A program made the translations under genes and the position numbers. The notes beneath the pieces are model-generated. The model did no database searches. It saw only the letters and a program-made list of their open reading frames with translations, and was not told where the DNA came from. Source: Epiperipatus broadwayi (Eukaryota > Onychophora > Udeonychophora > Euonychophora > Peripatidae). Taken from it: DNA of 64,000 bases. Location: positions 21,078,750-21,142,749 of the forward strand of contig JAQFVV010012396.1 in the NCBI GenBank assembly GCA_028023455.1, read 5' to 3'. Shown here in pieces: positions 52,348 to 64,000 of the stretch; position 1 is the stretch's first letter, and each line of letters begins with the position of its first letter.

Positions 52348-52802
52348 AAAATAAAAATTATATAGATCAAAATATTAAAGTAGAATGGTCAAACAATAAA
52401 ACTCTTGATATATTAGTAGGGACTTATAAGATAAAAAATGATATAAAATATAATAAGGGTATAGTATATAAAATTACTTGTGGGGTTCGCAGTATGGTTT
52501 ATTATGGACATACATCAAAACAATTAGAAGAAAGGGCTAAAGAACATAATAATGCTATTAATAGAAGATGTGACAGATCTGCATTATATGTTCATTACTT
52601 AAAATATGGACATAGAATAAATTGTGTTAAGAATATAAGTCCATTAAATTATATTAAAGAAATTAATAGAAGAAAAATATATGAAACCAATTACATTAAT
52701 TATAACAGAAATAATTGTATGAACATTTATAAAACATCAATTAATTTAACTAATAATTGGATAATGAAAAATGAATGGATGGTTGTATATGTGTTGTTAT
52801 AA
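52348..52802 (+). pseudogene. PLE-2 GIY-YIG endonuclease
   Basis: Separated from the RT by one stop (52347). The similarity starts about 35 codons before the first Met: GTYKIKNDI, then KGIVYKITCGVRSMVYYGHTSKQLEERAKEH. This gives the GIY strand (GIVYKI), the YIG strand (VYYGHT) and the Arg/Glu/His helix, spaced as in PLE nucleases. The segment ends IYETNYINYNRN and the stop at 52802 lies inside the right inverted arm. It provides target nicking for the RT just upstream. Confidence 0.85.
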
Positions 52803-53047
52803 AGATATTTAAGTGTAATTATAGGCTTGTGTTAATTTTATATAGAGCCAGTAGATGTCACTATATATGCAGTATAGGTTATTTTTGTAATTAAGCCATA
52901 TTTAAAAGGGCAAAAATTTAAAATTTGCCGAAAAGAGCTTTTATATGTTATTTTTATTTGTGATGATTATATGACTATATTACAGCCATTGTTATATATC
53001 ATTTTGTTGTTAGTAAAAATATTTTATTATATCTATGATTTATTTTT
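52787..53047. repeat. PLE-2 right inverted arm, 261 bp
   Basis: Reverse complement of 50726-50988. It carries the last codons of the GIY-YIG frame at its inner end. Confidence 0.9.
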
Positions 53048-53408
53048 TATATTACTTTACATATATATATATATATACACAAACATATAGGTGAATTTTA
53101 TATATTTTCAACATTGAATTAATTATGAAAGATTTTTTTAATAATTGTATTTTGATAAATTAAAATATTTTATAAATGACAGCATGCACATACACACAGA
53201 TATGTTAAATATTTGTATTATTAAAAAGTGATAACTTAAAATTTAATCACTTTTTGTATTTTATATGATGATTGAAATATATTTATTAATTGTACTGTAC
53301 ATCTGTATACATATACCAATGCATGTTGGATAGACACTTAATGGGAATTTTAATCATTTATTTTATTATTAAATGACAGTTCAAATATGTTTATTTATAG
53401 TATAATGC

Positions 53409-58261
<4,853 letters not shown>

Positions 58262-59290
58262 TATATATATATATATATGTATGTTATATGTAAACCCATA
58301 ATTTGAATTTAGTATATTAATCAAAATCAAAAAACTTATATGTGTATAGCCTTATTTTATAGACCTTAATTTCAATTTTTTAATATTGTTGTTAATAAAT
58401 GTTATGTAATTGTTAAATTTATTCCAGTGATTTGATTCTAAATAGTTTAGAATATTATATACTGCATCATCTATTGATCATAGTAACAGTTACAGAGCTT
58501 ATGTTCTTTGAGCTAGATTAATGTATAATGGTCTAATATATAAAAGGTGATGTATATTAATGTATGAGCATCCAGTGATGATGATGATATTCCCATCTAT
58601 AATGGTGATGGATGATGATCATTATCATTATTATGGTTGGGGTAAAGAAAATATTTTTAAGTCCATGCATTACATTTTATTTTAGTTTAGTCTCTATTAG
58701 AATGTTAATTCATAGTTAACCAGTACACTAATGGTACTAAGTGTCCAGAGAATTGATGATAATTTGCATGTTTTAATATCTCAGCATTATTGTTTTATGG
58801 TTATATATTCTGATGGATCAGCACTTAGTTTAGACATGCAAATTACATTTAAATAATTATCACAAGCTAGCAAATGCTAAATAGTTGGCATGCTCTACAG
58901 TAGATCCATTTCAAATCCAGTCACATGATTGACTGTTGATTTATTTATATTGTTAATCATTCACTGATGATGAATGAGTAGTACTTACATTTACTTAGAC
59001 TTATTATTAATGATGGTGAATTTATTTTTCATTATACTTATAGTTACTCTAGTGAGATAACTGGGCTGATCTCACAGAGAGTTCTGAGTGATCTCTCATG
59101 CTCTGATAATATATAACAATATTGATATATTTTTTGTTATTAAACATTGCTTTAATATATTTTTAAATATTATACTTATGTATTTTAAATTTATATTAAG
59201 TTTCATTATTTGAAATATTTTGTTTATTTTCAGTAGGAGATGATATGTCATCACTCCATCTACAATCCCAATACCCCCATCCCATTATAA

Positions 59291-60204
59291 ATGGCTACTC
59301 AACTGAGGGACATTGATGATCATGTACTTGAGGCATCATTATAAATGGCTGCCCAACTTAGGGCTAATGGTGTTTCTATACTGGTGATCATCAATATAAA
59401 ATTAACATTCAACTTGATCTCAACCACAACTGAGAAAAAAAAGTATGCATTTTACACAGAATTAATTTTAAACATTACTATAAAATATGTGGCAACAGTA
59501 TTGATGATTATAAATTATAAAGTAGTAGTTTTTATGTATGTTTATAAAGTTTATTTTTAGAGTTAAATAGAAAATCTATGATTTTGGAGATAGGAGTGGG
59601 TATGCAATTATTGAAGTTTGTTTAGCTGTATTTTTAGTTTCGATGATGGATGGTGGGCTTTTGTCATTGGGTAAAGGTTGCAAGATTTTAATGAAACTCT
59701 GAGTTGTGTTCTACCTCAATTATTGCTCGATGCCTTTTTATGATTTCCCATTAGGGTGGAGTTAATGTAGTCCTGCTATGATCCCAGTCTTTAAATCTCC
59801 AAGAAAAACAGCAAGATTAATTTTATATTTTCTAACTCCTAAAACTCAAATATGCAGGGCATATCTTTGTATTTTCCAGCCCTTAAAACTCCAAGAGAGC
59901 AGGACTTACAAACAGTTCTACATTATCTTTATCAAGGGTGGTGGTAGCTATAATATCTAAATTGAAGTAGCCCTCATGATGTTCATGGTGCATTGTGTTC
60001 TTAAGTCCAATGGCTGAATTCTTTTTATATCTCAAAATTGCAGCTATCTATTTGTTAGCTGTCATGTGCCTGTCAGGTCTTTAAAAATTGATAAGTACTT
60101 AGTTTGAGGTTATGAACTTTGTTTTAAATTTACATATATATTATGTAAAATATTTTTAGATTGGTGTTTTATTTCTATTTTCCTTTTTTCCAGAAGGGGA
60201 GTTA
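59291..60204. other. 0.9-kb segment between the two long direct repeats
   Basis: Begins with a 54-bp tandem duplication (59284-59337 and 59338 on) of which each copy starts attataaatggct. The second, TGGCTGCCCAACTTAGGGC (59346-59364), resembles a tRNA-Lys-type primer-binding site. Ends with a purine run cagaaggggag (60191-60201) directly before the second repeat. No coding domain. Could be the interior of a non-autonomous LTR element. The frames at 59345-59560 and 59778-59960 are unsupported. Confidence 0.4.
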
Positions 60205-60412
60205 TGTAACAGTTGTTACATTGTACATAATAACATAATGTCTGTGCACACACATATATATATATAAAGTTTTTAGAAAAAGTAGAAATAAACATAGACA
60301 AAAATTCTGTAGATATTTTCTATATCATCCTGGAATAATGATTTTAATAATCTCCATACCTCCTCTTTCTTTTTTATTCTTTATATAATTAAAGATACAA
60401 TAAAAGACAAAT

Positions 60413-60467
60413 GACTTCCAAGATGCATTTCATACTGAAACAGCACTCATCAGTTGGACAGAACACC
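60413..60467 (-). ncRNA. Hammerhead ribozyme, type I, intact core (HHR-B1)
   Basis: Core CTGATGA at 60453-60447 and GAAA at 60431-60428. Stem I is TCCAA/TTGGA (5 bp). Stem II is TGCTG/CAGTA with one G-U. Stem III is the self-complementary ATGCAT. The cleavage triplet ATC has C17 at 60422. The outer stem I helix is degraded compared with HHR-B2. Confidence 0.85.
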
Positions 60468-60794
60468 AACCCTCATATATAACTTTATTGCATGAAGAGT
60501 ATTTATCTATGGCGAATTGTCACATTTTTATTTACAATCACCAACCTTGCTCAACTCACAACCTCAATTTTGTACATTTTTGGTAAAGCTAACTACATTT
60601 ATTATTAATCATATATTAAACTAGAGTTTTTCTCTAGCACAGATATAATTATTATATCTGATTTTTTACAGACACACCCACATGGCTTTTTACCTTCTTT
60701 CTTTTATGTGTATTATCGATTATTTTAATAATCTTCATAATTCCTCTTTCTTTTTTTTATTCTTTCTATAAATAAAGATACAATAAAATACAAA

Positions 60795-60848
60795 TGACCC
60801 CAAGATGCATTTCATGCTGAACTAGCACTCATCAGTTGGCCCAAGTCA
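60795..60848 (-). ncRNA. Hammerhead ribozyme, type I, intact core and two-part stem I (HHR-B2)
   Basis: Core CTGATGA at 60835-60829 and GAAA at 60813-60810. Stem I is CCAA/TTGG, then an internal loop, then TGAC/GTCA. Stem II is GTGCT/AGCAT with loop AGTTC. Stem III is ATGCAT and the cleavage site follows C17 at 60804. The stem II sequence is nearly the same as in family A, which points to common descent of the two ribozymes. Confidence 0.88.
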
Positions 60849-62543
60849 CCAGCCCTCATATATATCTTTATTACATGAAGAGTATTTATCTATGGTGAAT
60901 TGACACATCTTTATTTACAACTATGAAACTTGTTCCACTTACAACCTTGACTTTGTACATTTTTGATAAACCTAATTATGTTTATCATTAATCATTTATT
61001 AAATTAGAGTTTTCTTGGAATAATCATAGTAAAAAATTAAATAATTTTGAATTTAAAATAAAATTTTATTACAAATTAAATATTTAAAAAGTCTAATAAA
61101 TATTTTTATTGAATTCTGATTTTGAAATTAAAATAATTGTAAACATTTCTAATATCTATTTTTACAATTTTTTGTAGATCATACTTTGATAAAATACCAA
61201 AGGATTAAAGTGAATTGAAATCAATTTTTTCCAATTAAAAGAGATAAGAAAAACAGTTTTTAATTAAGAACAGTTTTAAATTAATGTATTTTTGTCATTC
61301 TACTACAAAAAATGGGTGGATATAAGAGTGGTAGTTGTTTGTCACTTTCAAGAAAATAATAGTGGTTTTCTAGAGTTAGAGACTGATCATGAAATAATTG
61401 AAGAAAGTGGCTATTAGGTCATGATGGTGGAGTTTGAATTCATTTGGAGGAAAATGAGTCAACTTCCAGTGTTGAAATTCATAGCTACAAATGTGTTCTA
61501 GGAGATGGCTAGTTTGTCTGAAGTCTAAGTGGAATGGATTGAATGTTAATAATTACCTGATGATACCTGTCCTGATGATGACACCCAAAGAACCGATCAG
61601 TTTGTGGAAGAATCGTATATATATATATATGCTGCTGTGCTTATATGCAAAGAACTACAGATAAATGCAAAGCATTGTATTTATAAGTGTTATTTTAAGT
61701 AATTTTTTAAAATGACATTTTTTTAAAAAAAGTGAGATATATAATTGAGAACAATATTATTTTAAATCATTTATTGAAGAAACAAAATTAAATATGTGTT
61801 TTAAGTTTAAAGATGTTATAATTAAGAATAGCCTGTTAAAAAAAACTTTAATCATTAAAGAGAATAAATGCAATTTATATACTGTCAATGGGGAGTTAAC
61901 TTTGAAAAGTATTATATTTTAACAATCGAAAATGATATTTTAAAGAATTTCTATAATGAAGATGATAGTTAAAAAATTTTTTTTAAAAAAAAAAAAAAGG
62001 GTGAAATAAATAAACAATTGTTCTTGGATTATAAATCTAGGAATGAAAAATGAATTCATTGACCAAAAAAAAAATCAAAAAACAAATCTTTTTAGGGTAA
62101 CCTGTCAAAAAACAAAGAAAAAGAAAACTTTTTATTAAATAATTTAATAACTGATTCATGTTACTTTATTTATATATACACACATATAAGTGAATTTTAT
62201 ATATACTTCCAGCATTGAATTAACTATGAAAGATATTTTTAATAATTTTATTTTGATAAATTAAAATATCATTGTATAAGTGACAGCATGCACATACATT
62301 TTTATGCACACACACAAATATATATTAATAAATATTTGTATTATTAAAATGTGATAACTTAAAATTTAATCACTTTTTGTATTTTATATGATGATTGAAA
62401 TATTTTTATCAATTGTACTGCACATCTGTATACATATACCAATGTGTGTCAGATAGATAATTATAAGTAATTTTAATCATTTATTCTATTATTAAAGGAC
62501 AATTGAAACATGTTCATTTATAGTATACTGCACATTTGTGTGA

Positions 62544-62544
<1 letters not shown>

Positions 62545-62592
<48 letters not shown>
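62545..62592. repeat. (TA)n(TG)n microsatellite
   Basis: About 11 TA and 12 TG units, at the homologous place of the 4.7-kb insertion in copy 1. Confidence 0.95.
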
Positions 62593-62593
<1 letters not shown>

Positions 62594-63621
62594 TGCATGT
62601 AAACCCATAAAGAGGTATTGTAAAAAACAATGTAATAATTTGAATTTTCTATATTAATCAAAATCAGAACTTATATGTGTATGGCTATATTTTGAAGTAC
62701 TTAATTTCAATTTTTTTATATATTGTTGCTAATAACTTTGTATGTTATTGTTAAAATTATTCTAGTGACTTGATTCTAAATAGTTTAGAATATTATATAT
62801 TGCTTCATATCTTGATCACAGTAAAAGTTATAGAGCTTATGTTCTGTGAGCTAGATTCATGCATATCAGACTAATATATAAAAGGGGGTGTGTATTTGTG
62901 TATGGGCAACCATAGATGTTGATATTCCTATCAATGATGATGATGGATGATGATAATCATCATCATTCTGGTTGGTACAAAGAGAATATTCTTTAAAACC
63001 ATGCACTATATTTTATTTTACTTTAGCCTCTATTAGAATTTAAATTTATAGTTGACCAGCACACTAATGGTACTAAGTGTCCAGAACATTGATGATGATC
63101 AGCATGTTTTAATATTCCAACATTATTATTTTATGGTTATATATTTTGATTAATTAACACTTAGTTTGAGCATCCAAATTATGTTTAAATAATGGTCCCA
63201 AACTGGCAAAGGCTAAATAGTTAGCCTGGTCACCAGTAGATCCATTTCAAATCCTGTCACATGTTTGACTGTTGATATATTTTTATTGTTAATAATTCAC
63301 TGATGATGAATGAGTAGTACTTATACTTATTTATGATGCTGGTGAATTTATTTAATTACACTTATAGTTACTCTAGTGAGTTAACTGGGTTGATCTCACA
63401 AAGAGTTTTCAGTGATCTCTCCTGCTCTGATAATATATAACATTATTTATATATTTTTTGATATTAAACATTACTTTAATATCTTATTTTAATATTATAT
63501 TTTATATCTAAAATATTATATATTAAATTTCATTATTTGAAATATTTTGTTAACTTGAGGTAGATGATTATGTGCCATCACCTCAGGTAAAACCTTAATC
63601 TATTTCCCCAGCCCATTATAA

Positions 63622-63745
63622 TACATATAAATTTATATTAACAAAACATATTATCATTTTATGTAATAAGTTCCTTGAGGAAAAACCAATGCAATAGTTT
63701 TGCAATGAGTATAATTTTTGCATAATATCACTTGCATTATGAAGT
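63622..63745. other. Flank after the right repeat, nothing recognised
   Basis: Short AT-rich sequence between the repeat end and SINE S5. Confidence 0.5.
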
Positions 63746-63855
63746 TTTTTTCATATGTCAAAGCATCAGCCAGGAAGCAAACCCATGATAACTGTCTGAA
63801 AGCAACTGCTTGCTTGTAAGGCTGCTGCACTGATCTCTCAGCTACCAACACTTGA
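63746..63855 (-). mobile_element. Short tRNA-only SINE, copy S5, diverged
   Basis: On the minus strand: gttggtagctgagagatcagtgcagcagcc, an arm ending caagcagttg, TGGGTTTGCTTCC (box B with changes), gatgctttgacatatg, A run. More diverged than S2-S4. The minus-strand frame at 63654-63887 is a shadow. Confidence 0.8.
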
Positions 63856-64000
63856 CTCTTTCTTTGCTTTGTACCAACTTGAGACATTTACTTTTGAATC
63901 TTAACAAATATAATATTGTAAACTTAATGAGTGTCTTTAGGCCATTATAATGCCAGCATTAAAATAGTTATTTATTGTCAGCTAAATCTAAAACAGTGAA

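Larger units (their letters stand above)
50675..53059 (+). mobile_element. Penelope-like element 2 (PLE-2), complete ends, 11-bp TSD
   Basis: The body is 50686-53048 (2363 bp). The 11-bp duplication atattacttta lies at 50675-50685 and 53049-53059; the paralogous empty site is at about 62157-62168 in the other repeat copy. Order: a 40-bp unique extension (50686-50725), a left inverted arm, broken RT and GIY-YIG coding, a right inverted arm. A short extra piece of the arm (50989-51008) sits inverted just inside the left arm. This is the classical PLE plan, with long terminal repeats in inverted orientation and a short tail at one end. Very AT-rich (about 80 percent A+T in coding). Confidence 0.95.
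60329..61024 (-). mobile_element. Tandem hammerhead element (retrozyme-like), 674 bp, 11-bp TSD
   Basis: The body is 60340-61013, between cctggaataat (60329-60339) and cttggaataat (61014-61024), 10 of 11 identical. The uninterrupted site is at about 49508-49524 (ctggaataatcat). It consists of 1.76 copies of a roughly 380-bp unit head to tail (start of unit at 60341, again at 60722). On the minus strand each unit has one hammerhead; the two cleavage sites are 382 nt apart. No open reading frame. Unit identity about 88 percent. This is the plan of small retrozymes, in which hammerheads release a monomer that can circularise. Confidence 0.9.
60205..63621 (+). repeat. Long direct repeat, copy 2 (2.75 kb, with one insertion)
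   Basis: Partner of 49388-59290. Left edge TGTAACAGTTGTTACA, right edge cccattataa. The only insertion relative to copy 1 is the hammerhead dimer at 60340-61013. A tRNA-like block (about 63190-63250, box B atttcaaatcc; also at 58870-58925) lies within it, so the 3' third may itself contain an old SINE. Confidence 0.8.

Overview
The window looks like a gene-poor, transposon-dense stretch of an animal nuclear genome, very AT-rich (about three quarters A+T by eye) with many (TA)n microsatellites. I found no convincing host gene, rRNA or true tRNA gene. The ORFs with recognisable content are retroelement remnants; the rest are chance frames or lie in microsatellites and SINEs. Penelope-like elements with GIY-YIG endonucleases, tRNA-derived SINEs, a SPIN-like hAT MITE and hammerhead-ribozyme repeats fit an invertebrate metazoan, with a mollusc or flatworm the first guess. 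The species cannot be fixed from sequence alone.

Layout: a 336-bp satellite runs off the left edge (1-908). A Penelope-like element folded as a long inverted repeat lies at 2.66-4.77 kb. A 5'-truncated non-LTR retrotransposon with a perfect 15-bp target duplication lies at 5.24-8.01 kb. Old SINEs, MITEs and fold-backs occupy 11-15.6 kb. From 17 to 45 kb there are short SINEs, a second Penelope remnant (20.4-21.0 kb), RTE-like relics (26.4 and 37.9 kb) and ribozyme-bearing repeats at 22.7, 31.2, 34.9, 39.1-40.4 and 41.6 kb. A SPIN-like element sits at 48.56 kb. The right end (49.4-63.6 kb) is two direct copies of a 2.75-kb repeat. The left copy is interrupted by an intact-ended Penelope element (50.69-53.05 kb, 11-bp TSD) and a 4.7-kb insertion. 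The right copy is interrupted by a 674-bp tandem hammerhead element (also an 11-bp TSD). Each copy serves as the empty-site control for the other.

The most notable theme is hammerhead ribozymes. At least eight recognisable minimal type-I motifs (very short stem III) plus weaker relics fall into two or three ribozyme lineages. One lineage is a tandem dimer with a 382-nt monomer, like the small retrozymes described in plants and metazoans. Another joins the ribozyme to a tRNA-like Pol III head and is arranged as inverted units. The dimer and the Penelope element share the same 11-bp target-duplication length, which suggests that Penelope-type reverse transcriptase and endonuclease move the ribozyme repeats in trans.
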